Source of the DNA: Mycolicibacterium moriokaense
GTDB lineage: Bacteria; Actinomycetota; Actinomycetes; Mycobacteriales; Mycobacteriaceae
Reading direction: 5' to 3'
DNA: 64,000 nt
NCBI RefSeq assembly: GCF_003347205.1
Contig: NZ_QQBJ01000026.1
Location: forward strand, 98,625 to 162,624
Shown here piece after piece: positions 16,073-27,342 of the stretch. The position numbers and the translations under genes were made by a program. The notes below the pieces were generated by a model. It saw only the letters and a list, made by a program, of their open reading frames with translations. It searched no databases and had not been told where the DNA came from. The stretch's first letter is position 1, and every line of letters begins with the position of its first letter.

Positions 16073-18781
16073 GTGGCAGGCAAGGCCCGCGTTCACGAGT
16101 TGGCTAAGGAACTCGGTGTAACCAGCAAAGAAGTGCTCGCCCGACTGAGCGAACAGGGCGAATTCGTCAAATCCGCATCCTCCACAGTGGAGGCCCCCGT
16201 CGCGCGCCGACTGCGCGAATCGTTCGGGGGAGCAAAGCCGGCGGCGGACAAGGTCAAGGCCGACGGAAACGGCGCACCGGCCAAGAAGGCCGCCGCGAAG
16301 GCGCCCGCTCCGGAGCCGGTGCCGGTCGCAAAGCCGGCAGCACCCGCGGCCCCAGCGCCCCCGCCGGTCCCCGCAGAGCCTGCGGCGCCCGCGGCGCCGG
16401 CGCCTGCGGCGGCGGCAGCAGCCCCCGCGCCCGCACCGGCGCGTCCCGGCCCGACCCCGGGACCCCGGCCCGCAACGCCCGGCCCGAAGCCGGCGCCGCG
16501 CACTCCGCGGGTCGGAAACAACCCGTTCTCCTCGGCCCAGCCGGTCGAGCGCGCGATCCCGCGCCCGCAGGCACCCCGACCGGGCGCACCCCGACCCGGT
16601 GGCGGCCCGCGTCCCGGCGTCACGCCAGGCAACATGCCGCCCCGGCCGCCCGGCGCGCGACCAGGTGCCTCCGGTCGTCCCGGCGGCCCGCGTCCCGCAC
16701 CAGGTGGCCGCGGTGGACCCGGCGGTGGCGGACGTCCCGGCGGAGGCGGCGGCGGTAACTACCGCGGCGGCGGCGGACCCGGGGGAGGCGCACCCGGCGG
16801 CGGCGGAGGCGGCGGCTACCGCGGTCGTCCCGGCGGCGGCGGCAGGCCCGGCCAGCGCGGCGGCGCGGCGGGCGCATTCGGTCGTCCCGGCGGCGCGCCC
16901 AAGCGAGGCCGCAAGAGCAAGAGGGCGAAACGCGCCGAATACGAGAACATGCAGGCCCCGGTCGTCGGCGGCGTGCGGTTGCCCAAGGGCAACGGCGAAA
17001 CCATCCGGTTGGCCCGCGGCGCCTCGCTGTCGGACTTCGCCGAGAAGATCGACGCCAACCCGGCATCGCTGGTGCAGGCGCTGTTCAACCTCGGTGAGAT
17101 GGTCACCGCGACCCAGTCCGTCGGCGACGACACGCTGGAGCTGCTCGGCAGCGAGATGAACTACAAGGTTCAGGTCGTCTCGCCCGAGGACGAGGACCGC
17201 GAGCTGCTGGAGTCCTTCGACCTGAGCTACGGCGAGGACGAGGGCGACGAGTCGGACCTGGAGAGCCGTCCGCCGGTGGTGACCGTCATGGGTCACGTCG
17301 ACCACGGCAAGACCCGACTGCTGGACACCATCCGCCAGGCCAACGTCCGCGAGGAAGAGGCCGGCGGCATCACCCAGCACATCGGCGCCTATCAGGTCGC
17401 AGTCGAATTCGACGGCGGCGAGCGGCTGATCACCTTCATCGACACCCCCGGTCACGAGGCGTTCACCGCCATGCGTGCACGCGGTGCCAAGGCCACCGAC
17501 ATCGCGATTCTGGTGGTCGCCGCCGACGACGGCGTGATGCCCCAGACGGTGGAGGCCATCAACCACGCGCAGGCGGCCGACGTGCCGATCGTGGTGGCGG
17601 TCAACAAGATCGACAAAGAAGGTGCCGACCCGGCCAAGATTCGCGGTCAGTTGACCGAATACGGCCTGGTGCCTGAGGAATTCGGCGGCGAAACCATGTT
17701 CGTCGACATCTCGGCCAAGCAGGGCACCAACATCGGGGCGCTCGAGGAGGCGGTGCTGCTGACCGCAGACGCCGCACTCGACCTGCGGGCCAACCCGGAC
17801 ATGGAGGCCCAGGGTGTGGCCATCGAGGCACACCTGGACCGCGGCCGTGGTCCAGTGGCGACCGTGCTCATCCAGCGCGGAACCCTGAAGGTCGGCGACT
17901 CGGTCGTCGCCGGCGACGCCTACGGGCGCGTCCGCCGCATGGTCGACGAGCACGGCGACGACGTCGAGGCGGCGTTCCCGTCACGGCCGGTGCAGGTCAT
18001 CGGTTTCACGTCGGTGCCGGGCGCCGGGGACAACCTGCTGGTCGTCGACGAGGACCGCATCGCCCGTCAGATCGCCGACCGGCGCAGCGCGCGCAAGCGC
18101 AACGCGTTGGCCGCGCGCAGCCGCAAGCGGATCAGCCTGGAGGACCTGGATTCGGCGCTGAAGGAAACCAGCCAGCTGAACCTGATCCTCAAGGGCGACA
18201 ACGCGGGCACCGTCGAGGCACTCGAAGAAGCACTGATGGGCATCTCGGTCGACGACGAGGTCGAGCTTCGCGTCATCGACCGCGGCGTCGGCGGCATCAC
18301 CGAGACCAACGTCAACCTGGCGTCGGCCTCGGATGCGGTGATCATCGGCTTCAACGTTCGCGCCGAGGGCAAGGCCACCGAACTGGCCAACCGCGACGGC
18401 GTCGAGGTCCGCTACTACTCGGTGATCTACCAGGCCATCGACGACATCGAGAATGCGCTCAAGGGCATGCTCAAGCCGGTCTACGAGGAGAAGGAGCTGG
18501 GCCGGGCGGAGATCCGCGCGATCTTCCGGTCGTCCAAGGTCGGCAACATCGCTGGCTGCCTGGTCACCTCCGGCATCATCCGGCGCAACTCGAAGGCCCG
18601 GCTGCTGCGCGACAGCATCGTGGTCTCGGAGAACCTGACCGTGTCTTCGCTGCGTCGCGAGAAGGACGACGTGACCGAGGTGCGCGACGGCTACGAGTGC
18701 GGTTTGACGCTGACCTACTCCGACATCAAAGAAGGCGACGTCATCGAGACGTACGAACTCGTCGAGAAGGAACGCACCTAG
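16073..18781 (+). CDS. infB: Translation initiation factor IF-2
   Basis: GTPase that places fMet-tRNA on the 30S subunit. The 902-residue protein starts with a small IF2N helix domain ([10 protein letters not shown]). A very long low-complexity stretch (about residues 60-285) follows, rich first in Ala/Pro and then in Gly/Arg/Pro. The core then follows: a second IF2N, the G domain with GHVDHGKT (about 406) and NKID, then the beta-barrel and C-terminal domains that hold the initiator tRNA. GTG 16073 has AGGAGAG upstream. Confidence 0.96.
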   Translation: MAGKARVHELAKELGVTSKEVLARLSEQGEFVKSASSTVEAPVARRLRESFGGAKPAADKVKADGNGAPAKKAAAKAPAPEPVPVAKPAAPAAPAPPPVPAEPAAPAAPAPAAAAAAPAPAPARPGPTPGPRPATPGPKPAPRTPRVGNNPFSSAQPVERAIPRPQAPRPGAPRPGGGPRPGVTPGNMPPRPPGARPGASGRPGGPRPAPGGRGGPGGGGRPGGGGGGNYRGGGGPGGGAPGGGGGGGYRGRPGGGGRPGQRGGAAGAFGRPGGAPKRGRKSKRAKRAEYENMQAPVVGGVRLPKGNGETIRLARGASLSDFAEKIDANPASLVQALFNLGEMVTATQSVGDDTLELLGSEMNYKVQVVSPEDEDRELLESFDLSYGEDEGDESDLESRPPVVTVMGHVDHGKTRLLDTIRQANVREEEAGGITQHIGAYQVAVEFDGGERLITFIDTPGHEAFTAMRARGAKATDIAILVVAADDGVMPQTVEAINHAQAADVPIVVAVNKIDKEGADPAKIRGQLTEYGLVPEEFGGETMFVDISAKQGTNIGALEEAVLLTADAALDLRANPDMEAQGVAIEAHLDRGRGPVATVLIQRGTLKVGDSVVAGDAYGRVRRMVDEHGDDVEAAFPSRPVQVIGFTSVPGAGDNLLVVDEDRIARQIADRRSARKRNALAARSRKRISLEDLDSALKETSQLNLILKGDNAGTVEALEEALMGISVDDEVELRVIDRGVGGITETNVNLASASDAVIIGFNVRAEGKATELANRDGVEVRYYSVIYQAIDDIENALKGMLKPVYEEKELGRAEIRAIFRSSKVGNIAGCLVTSGIIRRNSKARLLRDSIVVSENLTVSSLRREKDDVTEVRDGYECGLTLTYSDIKEGDVIETYELVEKERT

Positions 18782-18812
18782 ATGACCGACAAGCGGCTGC
18801 GCGAGGAGAAGT

Positions 18813-18820
<8 letters not shown>
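18782..18820 (+). CDS. Twelve-codon ORF bridging infB and rbfA
   Basis: ATG directly follows the infB stop and encodes [12 protein letters not shown]. It ends in a TGA that overlaps the first codons of rbfA (GTG 18813) by eight bases. It contains the GAGGAG that serves as rbfA ribosome-binding site, so translation of this ORF could couple infB to rbfA. It may equally be chance. Confidence 0.25.
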
Positions 18821-20301
<1,481 letters not shown>

Positions 20302-20318
20302 CCTGGGCCAGCAGCGCC

Positions 20319-21656
20319 TTGTTTGACCCGGAGCTGCCGGTCGCACCCGCCACCGGCCGCCGCATCGCCGGGTTGGCGCTGCCCGCACTGGGGGTGTTGG
20401 CCGCTGAACCGATCTACCTGCTGTTCGACCTGGCCATCGTGGGTCGGCTGGGCGCGGTCAGCCTGGCGGGGCTCGCCATCGGCGGGCTGGTGCTGAGCAC
20501 CCTGAGCTCGCAGATGACGTTTCTGTCCTACGGCACCACGGCGCGCTCGGCGCGTTTCTTCGGCGCGGGCGACCGGGGTGCGGCGGTGGGCGAAGGGGTC
20601 CAGGCCACCTGGCTAGCGGTCGGGCTGGGCGCCTTGATCGTGCTGGTGGTCCAGGTGGCCGCGGTGCCCCTGGTGTCGGCGCTGGCCGCCGGCGGTGACA
20701 TCGCCGCGGCGGCGCTGCCGTGGGTGCGGATCGCGATCTTCGGGGTGCCGGCCATCCTGATCTCGGCGGCGGGCAACGGCTGGATGCGCGGCGTGCAGGA
20801 CACGGTGCGCCCCCTGCGCTATGTCGTCACGGGCTTCGCGGTGTCGGCGGTGCTGTGCCCGCTGCTGGTGTACGGCTGGCTGGGCATGCCGCGGCTGGAA
20901 CTCGAGGGATCGGCGATCGCCAACCTCGTCGGACAGTGGCTGGCGGCGCTGATGTTCTGTCGCGCACTTCTGGTGGAGCGGGTGTCGCTACGCGTCGAGC
21001 CGACCGTGCTGCGCGCCCAAGTGGTGATGGGCCGTGATCTGCTGTTGCGGACGATGGCGTTTCAGGCCTGCTTCGTCTCGGCGGGCGCCGTGGCGGCCCG
21101 CTTCGGCGCGGCCGCCGTCGCCGCCCATCAGGTGGTGCTTCAGCTGTGGAGTTTCCTTGCGCTGGTGCTGGATTCACTGGCGATCGCGGCGCAGTCGCTG
21201 GTGGGGGCGGCCCTCGGCGCGGGCGAACTGGCTCACGCGAAGTCGGTGGCGTGGCGGGTGACGATCTTCTCCGCCGTCGCCTCCGCGGTGCTGGCCGGTG
21301 TGTTCGCCGCCGGAGCATCGGTGTTCCCGAGCGTGTTCACCGACGACCGCTCCGTGCTCGACGCGATCGGGGTGCCGTGGTGGTTCATGGTCGCCCAATT
21401 GCCGGTCGCCGGAATCGTATTCGCTCTCGACGGGGTGCTGCTGGGCGCAGGGGACGCGAAGTTCATGCGCAACGCGACGCTGATCAGCGCGCTCGCCGGG
21501 TTCCTGCCGCTGATCTGGCTGTCGCTGTTGTTCGGCTGGGGGCTGCTCGGCATCTGGTCGGGCCTGAGCACCTTCATGGTGTTGCGACTGATCTTCGTCG
21601 GCTGGCGGGCCTTCTCCGGGCGCTGGCTGGTGCCGGGGACCTCCGCTAGGCGCTGA
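20319..21656 (+). CDS. dinF: MATE-family efflux protein, DinF-like
   Basis: A 445-residue multidrug and toxin extrusion transporter with about 12 membrane helices. Typical features are the LAAEPIYLLFDLAIVGRLG first repeat and the mirrored second half starting near LLLRTMAFQACFVSAG. TTG 20319 is the best start in this frame; it gives a length close to Rv2836c and lies 17 bp after nrnA. Its 3' end overlaps the converging MmpL gene by 11 bp. The substrate is unknown. Confidence 0.85.
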   Translation: MFDPELPVAPATGRRIAGLALPALGVLAAEPIYLLFDLAIVGRLGAVSLAGLAIGGLVLSTLSSQMTFLSYGTTARSARFFGAGDRGAAVGEGVQATWLAVGLGALIVLVVQVAAVPLVSALAAGGDIAAAALPWVRIAIFGVPAILISAAGNGWMRGVQDTVRPLRYVVTGFAVSAVLCPLLVYGWLGMPRLELEGSAIANLVGQWLAALMFCRALLVERVSLRVEPTVLRAQVVMGRDLLLRTMAFQACFVSAGAVAARFGAAAVAAHQVVLQLWSFLALVLDSLAIAAQSLVGAALGAGELAHAKSVAWRVTIFSAVASAVLAGVFAAGASVFPSVFTDDRSVLDAIGVPWWFMVAQLPVAGIVFALDGVLLGAGDAKFMRNATLISALAGFLPLIWLSLLFGWGLLGIWSGLSTFMVLRLIFVGWRAFSGRWLVPGTSARR

Positions 21657-23940
21657 CCGGAGCGGGCAACGGCACCGCGACGGGGAACAGCGGTTCCGGC
21701 TGTCGCGCAACGGGTTCCGGCAGGGCAGGCGCGGCACCGGATTCCCGCAGGCCGATGCGACGGTGCAGCGCGCGCAGCGGCGCGGGCGCCCACCAGTTGT
21801 ACCGGCCGAGCAGATGCATCAACGCAGGCAGCAACAGCATCCGCACCAGCGTCGCGTCGGCGAGCACGGCCAGCGTGACCCCGAGGCCGAACATCACCAT
21901 CACCGACACCTGCGCGGCCATCAGCGTCGCGAAGGACAGCGCCATCAACAGCGCGGCGGCGGTCACCACCCGTCCCGTCCGGGCGATGCCGAGTGCCACC
22001 GCCTCGTCGTTGTCCGCGCCGCGCGCCTCCAGCCAGTACTCGCGGATGCGCGAGATCAGGAACACCTCGTAGTCCATCGACAGGCCGAACGCGAGGCAGA
22101 ACAGCAGCGCGGGCACATGGGCGATCATCGTGCCGGTCGAGGTGGTGCCGAACGCGCCCAGGTGGCCTTCCTGGAACACCCACACCAGCGCCCCGAACGA
22201 TGCAGTCAACGAAAGGATGTTGAGCACCAGCGCTTTCAGCGGGAGCACGACGCTGCCGGTGAGCAGGAACAGCAGCACGAAGGTGATCGCCGCGATCACC
22301 ATCAGAACCTTCGGCATGGTGTCGGCCACGCCCGCTGCGCTGTCCCGATTGATCTGGGCCCGGCCGGCCAGCATGATGTCGCGCCCGCCGGGGGAGGGCA
22401 CGGCGTGCAACAGGTCCAGTTGGCGCTCCGAGGCGGCCGAGTACAGCGGCGCGTCGGTGGCAACCGTGACGAACGCGCTGCCATCCCTGACGTCGGTGGG
22501 CGCGGCGGCGGCGCCGACGCGGACGCCCGAGGCGAACGTGCCGCGGGGAGCGGACACCGCGACCACGTCGGGAACCAATGACAGATCCGCGGCGTAACGA
22601 TCGAGCTCGGCCGGCGCCAGGCCGGTGACGTCTGGGATCACCACGGCCAGGTCGGTCAGCGAGTTCAGCCCGAAGCCCGAGCGCATGTCGTCGCCGATCT
22701 GCCGTGACGACGCAGACTGCGGCAGCACCCGATCGTCGGGGTAGCCCCATGTGACGCCGAGGAACGGCGCGCCGAGCAGCACCAGCAGTACCACGACGAC
22801 GGTTGCGACTCGAACCGACCGCCGCAGAACGGCTTTGGTCCATCGGTACCAGAAGCTCTGTTCGACGGTGCGCGCCGGCGGCTCGGACCTGCCGAGAATT
22901 CGGCGGCCGAGGCGTCGCACGTCCAGGGATTCCATCCGGGGGCCGAGAAACGCGATGGCCGCGGGCGCAACGACAAGCGATGCGGTCGCCGCCAGCGCGA
23001 CGACGGCGACACCCGCATAGCCGAGCGACTTCAAGAAGTACATCGGGAACATCGTCATCGTGGCCATCGCCAGCGACACGGTCAGCGCCGAGAACAGCAC
23101 CGTGCGCCCCGCCGTCACCATGGTGCGCAGCAGCGCCTCGTCGTGCTGCGCACCGTCGGCGATCTCGTCGCGGAACCGGCTGACGATCAGCAGGGTGTAG
23201 TCGATCGCCAGCGCCAGCCCCATCGCGATGATCAGGTTCAACGCGAAGATCGACACCTCGGTGAACGCCGCCAGCGCCCGCATCATCGCGATCGAGCCGA
23301 CGATCGCGAATCCGCCCACCGCAAGGGGAACCGCGGCCGCGCCCGCTCCACCGAACACCCAGATCAGAACCAGAAAACTCAACGGCAGCGCGATGGCCTC
23401 CATGGTGAGAAGGTCACGCTTGCTCTGGTCGTTGGCCTCGATGTAGGTGACCACTTCGCCGCCTGCCTTCACCGTGACACCGTCGCGGTCGTGCAACAGC
23501 GGCAGCACCGTGCGGCCGTTCCTCTGCGCACCGTTCTCGCCGCCGGACACGCCGGCGACGATGAGACCCGTCCTGCCGTCCTCGCTGAACATCGACCGGG
23601 CCGCTTCCGGCGACGCGGTCCACGCCGAGTGCACCTGAGTGATGAACGGGAACTGCTTCAGTTGCGCGACAACGTCGGTCGCGACGGTGCGGGCCGCATT
23701 GCTGCGGGCGCCCGCGTCGGAGGAGATCGACACGATCAGGTTCATGTCGCCTTGATCGAACTTGTCGGCCAGCATCTGGGTGGCGTGCCACGACTCCGAG
23801 TCCGGGTTGCGGAACCCGCCCGCGGACAGGCTGTCCATCACCGGCGCTCCGTAGATGCCGGCGACGGCCATCAACAGCATGGCGACGACCAGGATCCGGC
23901 GCGGGTAGGCAATCGCGAAACGCGCTATCCGGTACAGCAT
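21646..23940 (-). CDS. MmpL-family RND transporter (short form)
   Basis: A 764-residue inner-membrane RND protein with the two-times-six helix MMPL layout: helix 1 (AIAYPRRILVVAML), a large periplasmic loop with GGFRNPDSES, helices 2-6 including AIDYTLLIVSRFRDE, a second loop, then helices 8-12 with SMDYEVFLISRIREYW. MmpL proteins export lipids or siderophores in mycobacteria. The short length and absence of a C-terminal cytoplasmic domain place it with the generic MMPL group. ATG 23940 is 17 bp after the thioesterase stop, suggesting one operon and an acyl-lipid cargo (inference). Confidence 0.88.
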   Translation of the reverse strand: MLYRIARFAIAYPRRILVVAMLLMAVAGIYGAPVMDSLSAGGFRNPDSESWHATQMLADKFDQGDMNLIVSISSDAGARSNAARTVATDVVAQLKQFPFITQVHSAWTASPEAARSMFSEDGRTGLIVAGVSGGENGAQRNGRTVLPLLHDRDGVTVKAGGEVVTYIEANDQSKRDLLTMEAIALPLSFLVLIWVFGGAGAAAVPLAVGGFAIVGSIAMMRALAAFTEVSIFALNLIIAMGLALAIDYTLLIVSRFRDEIADGAQHDEALLRTMVTAGRTVLFSALTVSLAMATMTMFPMYFLKSLGYAGVAVVALAATASLVVAPAAIAFLGPRMESLDVRRLGRRILGRSEPPARTVEQSFWYRWTKAVLRRSVRVATVVVVLLVLLGAPFLGVTWGYPDDRVLPQSASSRQIGDDMRSGFGLNSLTDLAVVIPDVTGLAPAELDRYAADLSLVPDVVAVSAPRGTFASGVRVGAAAAPTDVRDGSAFVTVATDAPLYSAASERQLDLLHAVPSPGGRDIMLAGRAQINRDSAAGVADTMPKVLMVIAAITFVLLFLLTGSVVLPLKALVLNILSLTASFGALVWVFQEGHLGAFGTTSTGTMIAHVPALLFCLAFGLSMDYEVFLISRIREYWLEARGADNDEAVALGIARTGRVVTAAALLMALSFATLMAAQVSVMVMFGLGVTLAVLADATLVRMLLLPALMHLLGRYNWWAPAPLRALHRRIGLRESGAAPALPEPVARQPEPLFPVAVPLPAPVSA

Positions 23941-23957
23941 TTCAGTTTCCCGAGTTC

Positions 23958-24527
23958 TCAGCAGGCCGGTGTGAGGCTGGTCGGCAGCGCGGACAGGCCG
24001 AACTTGGCTCGGGTGGCGTTGTCCAGCAGTGGCGGCACGACGTCCTCGTCGACGGCCAGTCGCACGACCGCGGCGGGCGACACCCGTCCCTTCGGTGATC
24101 GGAAGACCACCGTCAGGTAACCGGTGGCGGTCGGGCGGCCCGGGTCGGTGGCTGAGCGGAACGTCTGGCGCATGTAGAAGCAGCGTTCGTTCCACGACAG
24201 CACCTGCGTGCCGATCTCGAACCACTCGAAGGGTCGCAGTGAGCGCCGGAACTCCAGCTGTGCTGAACCGACGGGAATGGTCCAGCGGTTCTTCACCGCG
24301 GTGCGCAGCAGCCCGAGGCGCGCAAGGTAGTCGACTCGGGCGTAGTCCATCAACAGCAGATACCGGCTGTTGTTCATGTGTCCGAACAAGTCGATATCCG
24401 TTGGCAGCACACGCCATTTGGTGATGGTCTCCGCAACCGGGTCGGCAGCAGACGGGCGGGCGGCCACGACGTCGCGGGGCAGCGACGCCGTGGCCAAGAT
24501 CTTGAGCAGACGCGGTGAAGGCTTCAT
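23958..24527 (-). CDS. Hotdog-fold acyl-thioesterase-like protein
   Basis: A 189-residue 4HBT-type protein. The catalytic-type segment is TDIDLFGHMNNSRYLLLMDYARVD, read here as DIDLFGHMNNSRYL plus the following helix. It resembles FadM/PaaI-like or FcoT-like thioesterases that release acyl chains from CoA or ACP. ATG 24527 is preceded by GAAGGGA; a GTG at 24539 is possible. It is followed closely by an MmpL gene on the same strand and may supply or tailor the exported acyl product. Confidence 0.75.
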   Translation of the reverse strand: MKPSPRLLKILATASLPRDVVAARPSAADPVAETITKWRVLPTDIDLFGHMNNSRYLLLMDYARVDYLARLGLLRTAVKNRWTIPVGSAQLEFRRSLRPFEWFEIGTQVLSWNERCFYMRQTFRSATDPGRPTATGYLTVVFRSPKGRVSPAAVVRLAVDEDVVPPLLDNATRAKFGLSALPTSLTPAC

Positions 24528-24636
24528 GGTTCCCTTCACGGACCGAAGAACGCTGACTCCAGCGTCATTGCTGGCTGACAGAAACGTAAATTGCCGACGG
24601 GCCGTGAGTCGCGAGTAATCGACTACCCCATCGCGC

Positions 24637-26031
24637 TCAGGGAGCAGGCGATGCGTCTCCAGCCGACGGGAGCGGCGTATCGATGACGAGGTTCGGCGGA
24701 ACTGTCAGGGTTGCGCCACGCGGCGGCTGCGGCGGCGGTGCCGGGGGCCATTGCGGCAGTTCCCATTCCGGCCATTGCAGAGGCGGCAGAACCGGCGGCA
24801 GAACCGGCGGCGGAGGCGCAACCGGTGGCGGTGCCGGCGGGGTCGGCTCGTCGTTGACCGCAGGCGGTTCGTCGACGACGGGAGCCGGGTCGCCGGCAGC
24901 GGGCGGTTGTCGCTTTGGCGGCGGCGCCACCTCCGGTCGCGGCGCGACGGCGGACGGCGGCGGCGCCGGGGCCGAAGCGGGTTGCTGCGCCGGGCTGCTC
25001 GACGCCGGTACCGCGGGCATCGGGGGCGGTGGAAGCGGCGCAACGTGACCGATGTCCACCGGCAGCACCGTGACCGCGCGCTGCTGCAGCCAGACCACCG
25101 TCAGCCCGAGTGTCGCCAACAGCGCAACGGCGAACAGCGCGACGGGCAGCGTCGAGGCGCGCGTTCGGCGCGATTCGCCGCGGCCACCGCCGCTGCGCGG
25201 GCCGGCCGACGAGGTGAGCTGCACCGCGCCCAGGGTGCGCTCACGCAGCCAGGCCGGCGCCGGGATGAACGCGGGCGCGGTGCCCAGCAGCGCCACCGGG
25301 TTGACCAGCCGTCGTCGCTCCTCGTCGCACACGGGGCAGCCGTCGATGTGCCTGGCGATGCGCTTGCGCATCAGCACGGTGAACGTGCCGTCCCAGCCGT
25401 CGAGGATCTCCGCCAGCTCGGCACACCGCCGTGGATCGCGGCGCGCGCCGCGAGAGACCAGAAGCGCGCCCAGAGCACGCTCGACAGTGTCGCGCAGCCG
25501 ATGCACGATCACGTTGGCGCTGTTCTGGCTGACTCCGAGCGCATCGGCGAGGTCGGCACCGTCGAGACCGTGCCGGTACGCGAGCTCGAGCACCGACCGG
25601 TCGCGGTCCGACAGCCCACCCGCCGCGTCGTCTACCAGGTCGGCGAGTTCTGTTCTCGCCGCGAGGAATTCAGGACCGGGTTCATCGGATGCGTCATCGG
25701 GGATGTCATCGGTGACGGTCTCGCGCCTGCGCTCCCGGATGCGGCGCAGCGCCTCGGTTCTGGCGATGGCGTACAGCCAGGGCCGTAGCTTGTCCGGTTG
25801 GCGCAGCTGTGCCATGCGGTCGGCGGCGATGCAGAAGACGTCCTGCACGCAGTCGGCCGCGCCGTCACGGTCGCGCAGCATCCCGGCGCAGAAGTCGTGC
25901 AGGCGGTCGGCGTAGCGGTCGTAGATGCCGGCGAACGCGTCCCGGTCGCCGGCCGCCGACGCCAGGGCCAGCTGGGCGTCGGCGGCGGGCGTGACGGTAA
26001 CGGGCCAGTCGGGTGCGGCGGTCATCGTCAC
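24637..26031 (-). CDS. ECF-type sigma factor fused to an anti-sigma-like zinc motif, membrane helix and proline-rich tail
   Basis: A 464-residue protein. Region sigma-2 spans about residues 28-100 (CVQDVFCIAADRM, RPWLYAIARTEALRRIR) and sigma-4 about 138-190 (LADALGVSQNSANVIVHRLR). Next comes H228-IDG-C232-PV-C235, the HX3CX2C pattern of zinc anti-sigma domains. One hydrophobic helix (about 294-315) follows, then a roughly 130-residue Pro-rich segment that would lie outside the membrane. A normally separate sigma/anti-sigma pair thus looks fused. Start GTG 26031 overlaps the upstream gene stop (GTGA); ATG 26025 is an alternative. Function is inferred from architecture. Confidence 0.8.
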   Translation of the reverse strand: MTMTAAPDWPVTVTPAADAQLALASAAGDRDAFAGIYDRYADRLHDFCAGMLRDRDGAADCVQDVFCIAADRMAQLRQPDKLRPWLYAIARTEALRRIRERRRETVTDDIPDDASDEPGPEFLAARTELADLVDDAAGGLSDRDRSVLELAYRHGLDGADLADALGVSQNSANVIVHRLRDTVERALGALLVSRGARRDPRRCAELAEILDGWDGTFTVLMRKRIARHIDGCPVCDEERRRLVNPVALLGTAPAFIPAPAWLRERTLGAVQLTSSAGPRSGGGRGESRRTRASTLPVALFAVALLATLGLTVVWLQQRAVTVLPVDIGHVAPLPPPPMPAVPASSSPAQQPASAPAPPPSAVAPRPEVAPPPKRQPPAAGDPAPVVDEPPAVNDEPTPPAPPPVAPPPPVLPPVLPPLQWPEWELPQWPPAPPPQPPRGATLTVPPNLVIDTPLPSAGDASPAP

Positions 26032-26729
26032 GGCTTGACGACCGGTGCCAGCTTGTCCAGCGGCTTCGGGTCCGGCGGGGGATCGACCTGCGGAACCTGG
26101 GCGATCTTGATGTCCGGCGGGTTGAATTTCGGCGGCTCCGGCGGGGTCGGCGGCTGGGGCGGTTCGGGAGCGGGCGGTTCCGGTTTCTCGCCGAGCGGCG
26201 GAAGGGTGGGGATCTGCACGTCGATGACGACGGGCGGCGGAGCGGCGGGCGGCACGGCGACGGGCAGTGGGGCGGGCGCCACCGCGGCGGCGGGCGCGGG
26301 CGTGGCCGTCTTCGGCGCAATCACCGGTGCGGCCGGCTTCGGCGCGGGCCGCGCGACGGTCACCGGTGCCGGTGCCTGCGGACCGCTCGGCGGCGTCGCG
26401 GCGGATGGCAGCGGCGAGGTCGACACGCCCGCATCGGGGACGATCGCGGTGGGTTTCGCCGGCTCGGCCCAGCCGAACAACACGGCGCCCAGGGTGGCCC
26501 CGCCGATCACGCCCGCGGCCAGCGCGGCGAACAGCTTCGCGCGGGAAGCGGAGCGGTCGCGGCGTTCGGAAATCGCGGTCGTCGGCTCGTCGTAGCCGAC
26601 GTCGCCGCCGATATCACCCAGCGCGCTCGACGACCAGGCCTGCGCGACGGTGTAGTCGTCCCGCTCGTCGTAGTAGGCGGCCGCGGCGATGGTCGCGGTG
26701 TGGAATCCGGTGTCGGATGTGGTGGTCAT
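26028..26729 (-). CDS. Single-pass proline-rich membrane protein coupled to the sigma factor
   Basis: A 233-residue protein of no recognised family. The first 64 residues are polar. A membrane helix follows (about 65-87, AKLFAALAAGVIGGATLGAVL), then about 145 residues very rich in Pro and Ala, with PPLGEKPEPPAPEPPQPP-like repeats near the end. The topology and proline-rich exterior mirror those of the sigma-factor fusion that it precedes and overlaps (GTGA), so it may be a sensor or partner. The ATG has GGAGGAC upstream. It is divergent from the secreted protein at 26875. Confidence 0.7.
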   Translation of the reverse strand: MTTTSDTGFHTATIAAAAYYDERDDYTVAQAWSSSALGDIGGDVGYDEPTTAISERRDRSASRAKLFAALAAGVIGGATLGAVLFGWAEPAKPTAIVPDAGVSTSPLPSAATPPSGPQAPAPVTVARPAPKPAAPVIAPKTATPAPAAAVAPAPLPVAVPPAAPPPVVIDVQIPTLPPLGEKPEPPAPEPPQPPTPPEPPKFNPPDIKIAQVPQVDPPPDPKPLDKLAPVVKP

Positions 26730-26874
26730 GGTGTCCTCCGGTGACTGGTCGCGGCCCCGGCGGAACCGCTGCTACAGGTAGGAGTGAGAACCCAGGCCCG
26801 CGGTGACACTTTTTCGCCGGCGAATTTTCCGCCGGGCGTTGTTCTCGCCGGGGCCGCCGGGCAGGATCGACGCC

Positions 26875-27342
26875 GTGACCGCACCGAAGGCGCTGCTCGT
26901 GACGATCACCGCTGTTGCGGCGACGGCCGCGGTGATGCCGATGGCGACCTCAGCGGCCGAGCCCGAGACGGTGGGCACCGTCGTCCACGTGGTGATCCAG
27001 CAGTCGTTCGAGCAGACCGCGGATGCCGATCAGTGCGTCGGCGCCGGACCGCTGGCCGCCGTCCGCCGCGGCTCGTCGGCGGTGCTGATGGAGGGGTCGG
27101 CGTCATCCGACACCCCCAAGGTGGCCGTGGGTCAGTTCTTCCGCTCACGCATGAAGGACGGCGCCTGCGAGGCGCTGTTCATCACCAGCGCACCGGTCAT
27201 GCCCAGCTTCAACGTGCAGTTCGCCGGCCCCGGCGCAGAGCTGAGCCCGACGTTCGGGCCCATCCCGTCCGAGCAGGTGACCGATCAGCCGGGCATCCAG
27301 CAGGCCGTGCTGATCGACATGGACGTCCAGCGGCCGACCTAG
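26875..27342 (+). CDS. Small secreted protein of unknown function
   Basis: A 155-residue protein not assigned to a family. Residues 1-28 form a signal peptide ending near TSAAEPE. The mature part has two cysteines (DQCVGAG and DGACEAL), likely one disulfide, and a beta-rich composition. GTG 26875 is chosen over the longer open frame from 26803 because it places the signal at the N-terminus. It converges on the methyltransferase, and the two genes share the CTAG 27339-27342 as their stop codons. It is divergent from the sigma/partner operon across about 145 bp. Confidence 0.65.
   Translation: MTAPKALLVTITAVAATAAVMPMATSAAEPETVGTVVHVVIQQSFEQTADADQCVGAGPLAAVRRGSSAVLMEGSASSDTPKVAVGQFFRSRMKDGACEALFITSAPVMPSFNVQFAGPGAELSPTFGPIPSEQVTDQPGIQQAVLIDMDVQRPT

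Noticed and set aside
15887-17953. 688-codon minus-strand frame opposite infB
   Set aside because: It mirrors the low-complexity IF-2 sequence and shows no recognisable protein features.
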